Positions 1 to 7,355 of a stretch of 17,393 nt of DNA are shown piece after piece (the first letter of the stretch is position 1; every line of letters begins with the position of its first letter). The notes under the pieces were generated by a model, which was not told where the DNA came from, made no database searches, and saw only the letters and a program-made list of their open reading frames with translations. The stretch lies in the NCBI GenBank assembly GCA_050291465.1, contig JBNKJV010000029.1, forward strand, positions 1-17,393. The letters run 5' to 3'. The translations under genes were made by a program, and so were the position numbers. This DNA is from CBFDBF01 sp050291465 (GTDB lineage: Bacteria > Pseudomonadota > Gammaproteobacteria > Chromatiales > Chromatiaceae).

Positions 1-25
1 GGGGACGTGGGGCGGTTTTTCTTTG

Positions 26-59
26 GTACCTTTCTTTTGAGCGCTCAAAAGAAAGGTAC
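26..59. repeat. Perfect 34-bp palindrome, left end
   Basis: The left arm GTACCTTTCTTTTGAGC is followed with no spacer by its exact reverse complement. Transcribed, it would form a 17-bp hairpin with almost no loop, so it may act as a cruciform or a protein site. The same palindrome recurs, cut short, at the right end of the window. It resembles the TTTCTTTTGAGC-type palindromes scattered through many proteobacterial genomes (recalled, not searched). Confidence 0.9.
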
Positions 60-124
60 TCGTGACCCTTCATCAATAGTAGAGATAAGGATCAATACCG
101 GACGGGTCACGAAACTTGTTACCG
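55..124 (+). repeat. Left copy of 70-bp dispersed repeat, inverted at right end
   Basis: This 70-bp stretch matches the reverse complement of 17302-17371 at 62 of 70 positions by hand alignment, without gaps. It starts in the palindrome arm (GGTACTCGTGACC) and ends with the motif GGGTCACGAAACTTGTTACC at 104-123. It has no reading frame of note. The eight substitutions indicate an old repeat family rather than a recent duplication. Confidence 0.85.
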
Positions 125-154
125 ATAGTAAGATAATCAGGAGAAACTAGAGGG

Positions 155-179
155 CTATAGGCTGCGAAACTAATAACCC
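155..179 (+). repeat. Second block of the left-end repeat
   Basis: CTATAGGCTGCGAAAC followed by TAATAACCC matches the reverse complement of 17206-17229 (CTATAGGCTGCGAAAT then TAACTACC). Its distance from the palindrome differs between the two ends (about 100 bp here, about 142 bp there), so the repeat is modular. It contains another version of the 20-bp CGAAAYT motif at 159-178. The rest of 125-240 holds no gene or structure that I recognise. Confidence 0.7.
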
Positions 180-240
180 TTAGAGGAGGTATATTAAGGT
201 ATTAGCCGGAGATTCCTTGGAAACCGGTCACCAAATATAA

Positions 241-297
241 AAAAGCGCACCGCCACATTTCTCAGCCCCGATCCAAATCGGATAGACTGTGCGTTTT
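241..297 (+). promoter_or_regulatory. Structured leader upstream of the cupin gene
   Basis: AAAAGCGCAC at 241-250 can pair with GTGCGTTTT at 289-297 with one bulged G. Inside this, CCGAT (268-272) and ATCGG (277-281) form a second stem with a four-base loop. The element ends in TTTT, 13 bases before the cupin Shine-Dalgarno. It could be a weak terminator for upstream transcription or an attenuator-like leader. No known riboswitch class is recognised. Confidence 0.35.
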
Positions 298-319
298 ACC
301 CACCAGCCCGGGAGCCGCA

Positions 320-595
320 ATGACCGCCATACACCACGAACACCGCCCCTCACCGGCAAAGCTGGAGATCCTGGGGATCTTCGACTGGCCCATCTGGGAG
401 AAGGAGGTCTCGGAGTTTCCCTGGACTTACGATCGGGAAGAGACCTGTTATTTCCTGCGCGGCAAGGTGATCGTCACCCCGGACGGGGGCGAGCCCATGG
501 AGTTCGGGCGCGGCGACCTGGTCACCTTTCCGGCCGGCCTCTCCTGCACCTGGAAGATCCTGGAGCCGGTGGAGAAGCACTACGCCTTTAATTAA
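320..595 (+). CDS. Small cupin-domain protein (Cupin_3/DUF861 type)
   Basis: This 91-residue protein is essentially one cupin beta-barrel. It has the pattern of the DUF861 (Cupin_3) family: a W-E-x5-F-x-W-x-Y stretch near residues 26-36, E-x-C-Y-F-L-R-G-K-V around 40-49, a G-R-G-D-L-V-T-F-P-A-G-L turn near 62-73, and a closing C-x-W...K-H-Y-x-F. Family members are small cytoplasmic proteins related to ureidoglycine aminohydrolase cupins; most have no known substrate, and I cannot assign one here. The ATG at 320 has GGAG at 311-314, five bases away, which decides the start. A +2-frame reading frame at 289-591 overlaps it but looks like a shadow. The gene stands alone, between the structured leader and a repeat element before mutS. 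Confidence 0.85.
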   Translation: MTAIHHEHRPSPAKLEILGIFDWPIWEKEVSEFPWTYDREETCYFLRGKVIVTPDGGEPMEFGRGDLVTFPAGLSCTWKILEPVEKHYAFN

Positions 596-609
596 CAGGT
601 TAAGAGTAA

Positions 610-784
610 TAAACGCGGAGGCCGCAAAGGCGCAGAGAACGCAAAGCAACTTCTCAGGACATTAATCCTCTGCGCATGGAATGAAACAAACCAAGCATTT
701 TTCCCTAGCTTTACTATATGAAGAACGAACATAAAATCCTCTGCGAACTCCGCACCTCCGCGTTCTTTGCGTTCCTTCTCTGAG
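610..784. repeat. Interspersed inverted-repeat element between cupin gene and mutS
   Basis: The left arm (610-656) carries AACGCGGAGGCCGCAAAGG and CGCAGAGAACGCAAAG. The right arm (738-784) carries the inverse-oriented CTCTGCG...CCTCCGCGTT, then CTTTGCGTTCC and TTCTCTGAG. The A+T-richer centre (657-737) has no convincing gene. The wording of the arms resembles a repeat often seen between genes in environmental bacterial genomes (recalled, not searched). It ends about 11 bases before the mutS start codon, so any mutS promoter or leader lies within it. Confidence 0.65.
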
Positions 785-795
785 CTAATAAATAT

Positions 796-3393
796 ATGTC
801 TGCCGCAACCCCGAAACACACCCCGATGATGCAGCAGTACCTGCGCATCAAGGCGGAGTATCCGGAGATGCTGCTGTTCTATCGCATGGGTGATTTTTAC
901 GAGCTTTTCTACGGCGATGCGGAACGGGCGGCACAGCTGCTGGACATCACCCTGACCAAGCGCGGCAAATCCGCCGGGCAGCCGATCCCGATGGCCGGCG
1001 TCCCCTACCATGCGGCGGAGAACTACCTGGCCCGGCTCGTCCGTCAGGGACAGTCGGTGGCCATCTGTGAACAGGTCGGAGATCCGGCCGCCAGCAAGGG
1101 GCCGGTGGAACGTAAGGTGGTGCGGGTGGTTACCCCGGGAACCGTAACCGACGAGGCGTTGCTGGAGGAGCGGCGGGACAATCTGCTGGCGGCGGTTCTC
1201 GAGTTCGAGGGCCGCTTCGGCCTCGCCGCCCTCGACCTGAGCGGGGGACGCTTCGCCGTACAGCAACTGGATACGCCGGAGGCCCTGGCGGGTGAGCTGG
1301 AGCGGCTGCACCCGGCGGAACTGTTGCTGGCGGAGGAGTACCACCTCCCCAACGGCATCCCCGAAACGGGGGGCGTCACCCACCGCCCGGCCTGGCACTT
1401 CGACCGGGAAACCGCCGAGCGTCTGTTGAACAAGCAGTTCGGTACCCGTGACCTGGCCGGTTTCGGCTGCGCCGATCAACCCCTCGCGGTCACCGCCGCC
1501 GGCGCCCTGCTGCAGTACGTGCAGGAGACCCAGCGTAGCGCCCTGCCGCACCTCCAGGGCCTCACCGTGGAACGCCGCGATGAAGCGGTCATCATCGACG
1601 CCGCCACCCGGCGTAACCTGGAGCTGGAACACAGCCTCGGAGGCCAGCCGCAGCACACCCTGGCCGGGGTTCTCGACCGGACTGCAACGGCCATGGGAAG
1701 CCGCATGCTGCGGCGCTGGATCAACCGCCCCCTGCGTTCCATCCCCGAGGTACGGCAACGGCACGACGCCATCGATCAGCTGCTGCGGCAGCAGGCCTAC
1801 GCCGAGCTGCGGGAAGAGCTGCAGGGGATCGGCGATATAGAACGTATTCTCGCCCGGGTGGCCCTGAAATCAGCCCGGCCCCGGGATCTTGCCACCCTGC
1901 GTGACTCCCTGGCCCGTCTGCCCTTCCTGCAGCAACAGCTTGCGGATAAAGAGACACCTCTGATAAGACGACTGGCGGAAGAGATCGGCGTCCATCCCCG
2001 GATCGTGGAACTGCTGCAGCGGGCCGTTATCGAGAATCCCCCCATGCTGATCCGCGACGGCGGCGTGATTGCGACCGGCTACGATGCGGAGCTGGATGAA
2101 CTGCGGGATCTCTCCAGCGGCGCCGACCGTTTCCTGCTGGATCTGGAAAGCCGGGAACGGGAGCGGACCGGTATCGCCAATCTCAAGGTGAGTTACAACC
2201 GGGTGCACGGCTACTACATCGAGATCAGCCGCAGCCAGTCGGACCATGTGCCCGAGGAGTATGTCCGGCGCCAGACCCTGAAGGGTGCGGAACGGTTCAT
2301 CACCCCGGAGCTGAAAAAGTTCGAGGACCAGGTGCTGTCGGCGAAGGAACGGGCACTGGCGCGGGAAAAAGCGCTGTACGAGGCGCTGCTGGAAGAGCTG
2401 CAGCAGGCCATCGCGCCGCTGCAGCAGTGCGCGCAGGCGCTGGCGGCGTTGGACGTCATCACCAACTTCGCCGAGCGGGCGGAAAAGCTGGGGCTCAACG
2501 CCCCGGAACTGGTGGAAGACCCGGGCATCCGCATCGACGAAGGCCGCCACCTGGTGGTGGAGCAGGTGAGCGCCAGCCCGTTCGTCGCGAACAGTGTGGA
2601 ATTCAACGACCAGCGCCGCATCCTGATCATTACCGGCCCCAACATGGGGGGTAAATCCACCTTCATGCGCCAGATCGCCCTGATCGTCCTGATGGCCTAC
2701 GCCGGCAGTTACGTCCCGGCGGCAGCGGCCCGCATCGGACCTGTGGACAGGGTATTCTCCCGCATCGGCGCCTCGGATGACCTGGCCGGAGGCCGCTCCA
2801 CCTTCATGGTGGAGATGGAGGAGACCGCCAACATCCTGCACAACGCCACGGAACAGAGCCTGGTACTGATGGATGAGATCGGCCGCGGCACCAGCACCTT
2901 CGACGGCCTTTCCCTGGCCTGGGCCTGCGGCGTGGAACTGGCCACCCGCATCCGTGCCTTTACCCTCTTCGCCACCCACTACTTCGAGTTGACCACTCTG
3001 CCCGAGGAGTATCCCGGTATCGCCAATGTTCATCTGGACGCGGTGGAACACGGCGACTCCATCGTATTCCTGCACGCGGTCAGAGAGGGTCCCGCCAACC
3101 AGAGCTACGGCCTGCAGGTGGCGGCCCTGGCCGGTGTACCCCGGGACGTCATCGAACGGGCCCGCAAGCGTCTGCGGGAACTGGAGGAATCGGCGCAACG
3201 ACACGCGGAGCTGCAGGTAAGCCAGCTCTCCCTCGCCCTCAGCGACAACGAACCCGAACCTGCCGCGAACCCGGAGAACAGCCCGCTGCTGCAGGCGCTG
3301 GAGCAGCTGGATCCGGACAGTCTGACACCGCGTGCCGCCCTGGAGGCGCTTTACCGGCTAAAGGGGATGTCGGGGGAGAGTCCCGAAGATTAG
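796..3393 (+). CDS. mutS: DNA mismatch repair ATPase MutS
   Basis: MutS recognises mispaired bases and small loops, and recruits MutL after ATP binding to start methyl- or nick-directed repair. The 865-residue product is close to the E. coli length (853) and aligns end to end. Visible landmarks are the mismatch-wedging F-x-E (F34, E36, in GDFYELF), the Walker A GPNMGGKST at 614-622, the Walker B with D693-E694 in LMDEIGRGTST, and the signature region SRIGASDDLAGGRST between them. A C-terminal LDPDSLTPR-AALEALYRLK segment corresponds to the tetramerisation region, and QLSLAL near residue 812 may be a beta-clamp-binding motif. The start at 796 matches the conserved N-terminus (HTPMMQQYLR), but no clear Shine-Dalgarno is present because a repeat element abuts it. 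The frequent gammaproteobacterial neighbours cinA and recA are not adjacent. Confidence 0.98.
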   Translation: MSAATPKHTPMMQQYLRIKAEYPEMLLFYRMGDFYELFYGDAERAAQLLDITLTKRGKSAGQPIPMAGVPYHAAENYLARLVRQGQSVAICEQVGDPAASKGPVERKVVRVVTPGTVTDEALLEERRDNLLAAVLEFEGRFGLAALDLSGGRFAVQQLDTPEALAGELERLHPAELLLAEEYHLPNGIPETGGVTHRPAWHFDRETAERLLNKQFGTRDLAGFGCADQPLAVTAAGALLQYVQETQRSALPHLQGLTVERRDEAVIIDAATRRNLELEHSLGGQPQHTLAGVLDRTATAMGSRMLRRWINRPLRSIPEVRQRHDAIDQLLRQQAYAELREELQGIGDIERILARVALKSARPRDLATLRDSLARLPFLQQQLADKETPLIRRLAEEIGVHPRIVELLQRAVIENPPMLIRDGGVIATGYDAELDELRDLSSGADRFLLDLESRERERTGIANLKVSYNRVHGYYIEISRSQSDHVPEEYVRRQTLKGAERFITPELKKFEDQVLSAKERALAREKALYEALLEELQQAIAPLQQCAQALAALDVITNFAERAEKLGLNAPELVEDPGIRIDEGRHLVVEQVSASPFVANSVEFNDQRRILIITGPNMGGKSTFMRQIALIVLMAYAGSYVPAAAARIGPVDRVFSRIGASDDLAGGRSTFMVEMEETANILHNATEQSLVLMDEIGRGTSTFDGLSLAWACGVELATRIRAFTLFATHYFELTTLPEEYPGIANVHLDAVEHGDSIVFLHAVREGPANQSYGLQVAALAGVPRDVIERARKRLRELEESAQRHAELQVSQLSLALSDNEPEPAANPENSPLLQALEQLDPDSLTPRAALEALYRLKGMSGESPED

Positions 3394-3398
3394 CACTC

Positions 3399-3426
3399 AA
3401 AAAAAATCTCCCGCTCAGGGAGATTT
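3399..3426 (-). terminator. Intrinsic terminator for the PP2C-FHA operon, possibly shared with mutS
   Basis: A 9-bp stem, AAATCTCCC (3404-3412) and GGGAGATTT (3418-3426), encloses the five-base loop GCTCA. Read on the minus strand the stem is followed by a run of eight T, the classic Rho-independent form, about 40 bases past the FHA stop codon. On the plus strand it lies just after mutS but lacks a T run, so termination of mutS would be weaker. Confidence 0.85.
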
Positions 3427-3464
3427 CAGGGGATTGTTCGTTGCTTCCGCGACCGCGGGAAATA

Positions 3465-4121
3465 CTAGGGCTTGAAGGAAATCCTGGCCAGATTATCCCC
3501 TACCTCCACCAGATCGCCTTCGTTCAGCTGTACGCCGCTGCCCCCCTCGACCTCCTCGTTGTTGATCTTAGGATGGGAGCTGTTGGTGATGCGCAGCAGA
3601 TAAAATCCCTGGGGCCGGCGGGCGATCGCCGCCACTTCGCCTCCGGGCTGGCCGATGGTGTAGAGGGAACGGTTGATGACCTTGGAGTTCCCCTTGTCGG
3701 GACCGCGAAAGAAATGCAGCGTAGCGACCTTGGGGGAAATGGTGGCCGTAACCTCCACCCTCTGATGCGGCTTTTTCTTCGGGCGCAGCACGACCGTCCG
3801 CTCCAGGTCCTCGTCGGCTTCGCCGCTGCTGTCCACATCACCTTCGAAACGAATATCGAAGTTTCCTATCTGTAAATGGTCACCGTTTTTCAATATATGT
3901 TTGGTAACCGCTCTGCTGTTCAGGAGGGTACCGTTGGTACTGCCGAAGTCTTCAATGAAATACTCGTTGAAAACACGGCTTATGGCGGCATGGCGTCGGC
4001 TTACGGATTGATCGCTCAGGGTGATATCGGACTCGGCGTCCCGGCCAATCACCAGTTTGCCATCCTCCAGTTGGATTTCACTGAGTACTGCGTCATCTTT
4101 GGAAATAACTAACTTTGACAT
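3465..4121 (-). CDS. FHA-domain phosphothreonine-binding protein
   Basis: This 218-residue cytoplasmic protein has a canonical N-terminal forkhead-associated domain (about residues 20-95). It shows the G26-R27 pair, the S41-x-R43-H44 phosphate-contact motif, and G60-S-T-N-G-T65. FHA domains bind phosphothreonine peptides. After an acidic linker (about 95-115, including DVDSSGEADEDLE), the C-terminal half (about 130-218) is beta-rich and ends G-D-L-V-E-V-G-D-N, like a degenerate second FHA fold without the phosphate-binding residues. I chose the ATG at 4121. An upstream GTG at 4151 would add ten residues and overlap the phosphatase gene, and nothing in the family supports the extension. It lies 10 bases downstream of the phosphatase stop, which implies one transcript. 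No Ser/Thr kinase is in the window, so the phosphorylated partner is unknown. Confidence 0.85.
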   Translation of the reverse strand: MSKLVISKDDAVLSEIQLEDGKLVIGRDAESDITLSDQSVSRRHAAISRVFNEYFIEDFGSTNGTLLNSRAVTKHILKNGDHLQIGNFDIRFEGDVDSSGEADEDLERTVVLRPKKKPHQRVEVTATISPKVATLHFFRGPDKGNSKVINRSLYTIGQPGGEVAAIARRPQGFYLLRITNSSHPKINNEEVEGGSGVQLNEGDLVEVGDNLARISFKP

Positions 4122-4131
4122 CGCATTAACT

Positions 4132-4920
4132 CTAATCAAGATTATTGTCACCCTGGCGCATCAATATCAGTGAGACATTGTCGCTGCCCCCGCTTTCCAG
4201 CGCCAACTCCACCAGGCGATCAGCCGCCTGGACCAGATCACCTTCGGCGGAGTCTATTGCCGCCGATATGGCGTCATGGGACACCATTCCGCTCAAACCG
4301 TCGCTACAGAGCAGGAAAACATCCCCGTCTTCCACGGCCGTCTCGTCGACATCCACCAACACCTCATTCTCAATGCCGAGTCCCCGAGTCAGAACCGAGG
4401 TGGGAACCCCGGCCTCTACGGCTTCATCCATCGACGCGAACAACCCCTGATCCACCATCTCCTGGGCCATTGAGTGATCCGAGGTCAACTGCTGCAACTG
4501 CGATCCTCTGAAACGATACAGACGCGAATCCCCCACGTGGGCGTGAATAAGACGCTTTCCCGATAACAACGCCAGCACCACGGTTGTGGCCATACCCTCC
4601 AGTTCCGGGCGCTGCGATACGGTCTCAAACAAGGCATCGTTCGCGGCCCGCACCGAACGCGCGACCTGATTCTTTTCCAGCGGCGGGACAGACCCCGCCA
4701 CCAGCTTTTCGGCGATGGTCTCGAGGGCGATCTGGCTGGCCACTTCACCAGCGTTATAACCCCCCATTCCGTCAGCCAGCAGAGCCAGCCCCCGCTCCGG
4801 AAAGAGCGCCAGGCTGTCTTCATTAGTGGCCCGCACCAAGCCTTTATCGGTACGGGATATCATTTCCATCGCCCCATTCTTTTTCGTGGGATCGGTAGAT
4901 CTTGGCTGAGAACTCAACAT
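4132..4920 (-). CDS. PP2C-family serine/threonine protein phosphatase (Stp type)
   Basis: The 262-residue product is a complete bacterial PP2C/PPM phosphatase, which removes phosphate from Ser/Thr using a two-metal (Mn/Mg) centre. The motifs are in order: TDKGLVRATNED with E34 and D35, LLADGMGG with D50 and G51, GMATTVV, AHVGDSRLYR, LTSDHS, LTRGLG, CSDGLSGMV with D207, and GGSDNVSLI with D247. All metal ligands are present, so it should be active. There is no transmembrane segment. The ATG at 4920 has AAAGG five bases upstream. The ATG at 4869 (17 residues shorter, behind a GGGG run) is a real alternative, and a longer frame to 4989 adds an unlikely N-terminus. It is the first gene of an operon with the FHA gene; together they look like the eraser and reader of a Ser/Thr phosphorylation system. 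Confidence 0.92.
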   Translation of the reverse strand: MLSSQPRSTDPTKKNGAMEMISRTDKGLVRATNEDSLALFPERGLALLADGMGGYNAGEVASQIALETIAEKLVAGSVPPLEKNQVARSVRAANDALFETVSQRPELEGMATTVVLALLSGKRLIHAHVGDSRLYRFRGSQLQQLTSDHSMAQEMVDQGLFASMDEAVEAGVPTSVLTRGLGIENEVLVDVDETAVEDGDVFLLCSDGLSGMVSHDAISAAIDSAEGDLVQAADRLVELALESGGSDNVSLILMRQGDNNLD

Positions 4921-5174
4921 TCGCGCCTTTTTCCAATTGGAGTGGTTAACTGATAACGCCCAACACCTGATAACAACAAATCGGCGCATCCCGCGATATC
5001 TTGAATATTGGGATAAAAAAAGGATTGAATCTGCAACGGACTGCTCAATTTTCAGTAATTTAGCAACAGTTTGGAGAATAATTCCACATTAGAAACCACA
5101 CGATTACACGGTGAATTTCGAGCAGCCGTATGCCGCTGAAACAGAAGAAAAACAGGCCCCACGGAGAGGATTGA

Positions 5175-5963
5175 TCAGGGGTCCCTCAGAAAGCGGGACA
5201 GCCGATCCGGAGAGATATACCCCGGCAACACCTGCCCGTCAGGGAGTATCAGGGTGGGGGTGGAAGTCACCCCGATCTGCTGCCCCAGCAGCATATGGCC
5301 GGCAACGGGATTCTGGCAATCGTGCTTCTTCAGCGTTTCGCCGCGGGCGGCGGAATCCATGGCCTGTCCGCGATCCTTAGCGCACCAGACCGAAACCGCC
5401 TTGGTATAGGAAGGACTGAACATACCGGCCCGGGGAAAGAACAGATACCGAATCCGAATGCCGCGCTTGTGGTAGGCCGCCAATTCCCGGTGTAACCGCC
5501 GGCAGGAACCGCAGTCCACGTCGGTGAACACGGTAACGGTATGTTTCAGCTCTTTTGATCCGAAGACCAGCATATTCTCTTCGCCGATGCTCTTAAGGGC
5601 CTTGACGGTAGCGGATCGCACGCTGGGTTCGGTGAGATTCTTCCGGGTCTGCATATCGAGGATGCTGCCCTGGATCACATATCGGCCGTTGCCGGTAACG
5701 TAGATGATACGGGGCCCGACCCTGACTTCGTACAGCCCGGGAATCCGGGTGGGAACGATTTCGTCCACAACGATCCCCGGCGCCAGGGCCAGCATCCGCT
5801 TCAAGACCTGATCAGTGTCCTTGGATGTCTCGACCGCGACGGCCTGGGGAACGACGACCACAAACAGGATCGCCAGGCACAGACGAAACACTCTGACAAA
5901 CACCCGGTTTACTGTTGTTCCGCCCCGCAGACAGGCTCCGGGAGCCGGCTCGAATGAAGGCAT
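5175..5963 (-). CDS. dsbC: Periplasmic thiol:disulfide interchange protein, DsbC type
   Basis: DsbC is a periplasmic V-shaped dimer that reshuffles wrong disulfides. This 262-residue protein follows the E. coli DsbC layout. It has a signal peptide (hydrophobic LCLAILFVVVVPQAVA, cleavage near residue 43), an N-terminal dimerisation domain (about 45-115, with Y-V-T-G-N-G-R-Y-V-I-Q-G), and a thioredoxin-fold domain. The active site is C151-G-S-C154, the structural cysteines are C194 and C216, and the cis-proline loop is T235-P236. The usual DsbC active site is CGYC, so Ser at the third position is unusual and could shift redox behaviour. The ATG at 5963 follows AAGGGGGG at very short spacing and gives a signal peptide with a long n-region, so internal GTG starts cannot be excluded. 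The membrane reductant DsbD is not in the window. In many gammaproteobacteria dsbC lies next to xerD; here they are about 7 kb apart. Confidence 0.9.
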   Translation of the reverse strand: MPSFEPAPGACLRGGTTVNRVFVRVFRLCLAILFVVVVPQAVAVETSKDTDQVLKRMLALAPGIVVDEIVPTRIPGLYEVRVGPRIIYVTGNGRYVIQGSILDMQTRKNLTEPSVRSATVKALKSIGEENMLVFGSKELKHTVTVFTDVDCGSCRRLHRELAAYHKRGIRIRYLFFPRAGMFSPSYTKAVSVWCAKDRGQAMDSAARGETLKKHDCQNPVAGHMLLGQQIGVTSTPTLILPDGQVLPGYISPDRLSRFLRDP

Positions 5964-6034
5964 AACCCCCCCTTTTTTTCTACAGGACCAAGGCTAACAT
6001 AGAATCCGGCACTATATTCTCGACTACAGCAGGC

Positions 6035-6060
6035 AAAAAAACGGCGGCCAAAGGCCGCCG
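6035..6060 (-). terminator. Intrinsic terminator of the outer-membrane protein gene
   Basis: CGGCGGCC (6042-6049) and GGCCGCCG (6053-6060) form an 8-bp G+C stem with a three-base loop. On the minus strand it is followed by seven T, 34 bases after the stop codon of the beta-barrel gene. It also separates that gene from dsbC, which therefore probably has its own promoter. Confidence 0.92.
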
Positions 6061-6093
6061 CTTTCCACCCCGGTCCACACCGCTGTACAGGTA

Positions 6094-7146
6094 TCAGAAT
6101 TCGGCGCCGATCCCCAGTACCCAACCGCGGAAAGAGAGATTCTCCAACACATCATCATTGCCGACACCGCCAAAACTGGTATCCGCCATTGCCAGATCCG
6201 TCCAATATTGCCACTCGTAGCCGAGATTGGCATTCAGGTTACCCCATGCAAACTTGTATTCCATTTCATAGCCCAACGCCAACTCCACCTGATGCACCGG
6301 ATTGTCGTCGGCCTCAAAAGTATTCGCACCGGCAGTGATGTCGGCATCGCCCCACAGCAGGGAATAGCGCCCGCGACCGTACACTTTACCAAAACCGAGC
6401 TTGCGCTTGACCTGCAGTCCCGTGGTGCCCCCCCAACCGTCAAAATCTAGGTTATAGACAGTGGCGCCGCTGGTCGCCTCCTGATTGAAATCGAGATAGC
6501 GCAGGCCGATAGCCCCTTCCAACTCGGTATCCGCTCCAAGCCGCCAACGCTGAAACAACTCCAGGTCAAAATAGTCGGTATCCACCGCGAGGCTGCCGGT
6601 AGCGGTGTTACCCCTATCGTCATAGCTCCAGTAACGGCCTCGGATGCCGAGACCGCTGGAGTCCATAAAACCCAACTCGATACGCGGCGCGTATTCGTCG
6701 TCGAGGCTGGCCGGAACTCCGTTGAGGTCCGTCACGCCGCCCTCCTGTCCATAGGACATGAAGGTGTTTTCCACCCGCACAAAAGCACCCGGATTGAATG
6801 CCATGGGGGCACCGCCGGACACCGGCTGCCGCCGCTGTTCCCTACGCACGGCCGCCAGTTCACGCTTCGACTCGGCCAGTTCCAGTTTGGACTCGGCCAG
6901 TTCCAGTTTGGCCTTGGCCTCGGCCGCCTCCGCTTTGGCTTTTTGGGTCTCGGCCCGCAGCAGGGCCTGCTCTGCCTTGAGCTCCTGAATCATCTGATAC
7001 AGTTCGGCGTTGCTCGGCGCCTCCGTCGCTGCATACAGATCCCCCACTGACAGTGTGAGCAGAAGCACCGTAATAGCGAAACCCAAAACAAAATGTCTCG
7101 GCATATTGAAGCCGGCACTTCCGTTGCCTGTCGGTCGGATAGTCAT
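6094..7146 (-). CDS. Outer-membrane beta-barrel protein with coiled-coil stem
   Basis: The 350-residue product has a signal peptide (core HFVLGFAITVLLLTLSVGDLYA, cleavage near residue 39-40) and a heptad-like charged coiled coil (about 46-107, rich in A, E, K, L). A beta-barrel domain (about 115-350) follows, with alternating aromatic/polar strands, and ends in the C-terminal phenylalanine used for outer-membrane insertion. An N-terminal coiled coil before a barrel suggests a trimer. The general look resembles the Lpg1974/Legionella-type porin-like proteins, but this assignment is by impression only and the substrate is unknown. The ATG at 7146 has AAAGGGGAT about nine bases upstream. The ATG at 7104 would give a more normal signal peptide but lacks a good ribosome site. 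Two perfect 21-bp direct repeats (6870-6890, 6891-6911) encode two ELAESKL heptads. Confidence 0.8.
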   Translation of the reverse strand: MTIRPTGNGSAGFNMPRHFVLGFAITVLLLTLSVGDLYAATEAPSNAELYQMIQELKAEQALLRAETQKAKAEAAEAKAKLELAESKLELAESKRELAAVRREQRRQPVSGGAPMAFNPGAFVRVENTFMSYGQEGGVTDLNGVPASLDDEYAPRIELGFMDSSGLGIRGRYWSYDDRGNTATGSLAVDTDYFDLELFQRWRLGADTELEGAIGLRYLDFNQEATSGATVYNLDFDGWGGTTGLQVKRKLGFGKVYGRGRYSLLWGDADITAGANTFEADDNPVHQVELALGYEMEYKFAWGNLNANLGYEWQYWTDLAMADTSFGGVGNDDVLENLSFRGWVLGIGAEF

Positions 7147-7355
7147 AAATTTAATCCCCTTTGAATAGGTAGAAAGTAACCCCATCAAAAATCGCCTGCG
7201 CGGCAATCGTACAGCAATTGTTTCTAAATTGATGGGAGGTATTCGGCATAGGCCGAGACAACGGCGTCAGCCGTCGGCAATGCACATCAATCCGAAAATC
7301 GCGGCGTGAATAGATAAAGCGAAACACTCAATAACTATAACGTCACACTATCAGC

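Noticed and set aside
55..179. Integron attC sites or a CRISPR array in the end repeats
   Set aside because: There are no GTTRRRY/RYYYAAC core pairs, no regular spacer length and no integrase or cas gene; the motif spacing is irregular.
289..591. 100-codon plus-strand frame overlapping the cupin gene
   Set aside because: The product is Arg/Gly/His-rich and without domain features, while the other frame encodes a clear cupin with a good ribosome site.
592..1764. Long minus-strand open frame across the repeat and the start of mutS
   Set aside because: It lies antisense to mutS, whose protein is fully conserved; its sequence is low-complexity translation of the opposite strand and of the repeat.
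1870..3204. 444-codon minus-strand open frame inside mutS
   Set aside because: It is antisense to the MutS ATPase domain, resembles no family and is explained by high G+C codon usage.
3465..4920. Part of a type VI secretion locus because of FHA plus PP2C
   Set aside because: No tss, vgrG, hcp or clpV genes lie nearby; the flanking genes are mutS and dsbC.
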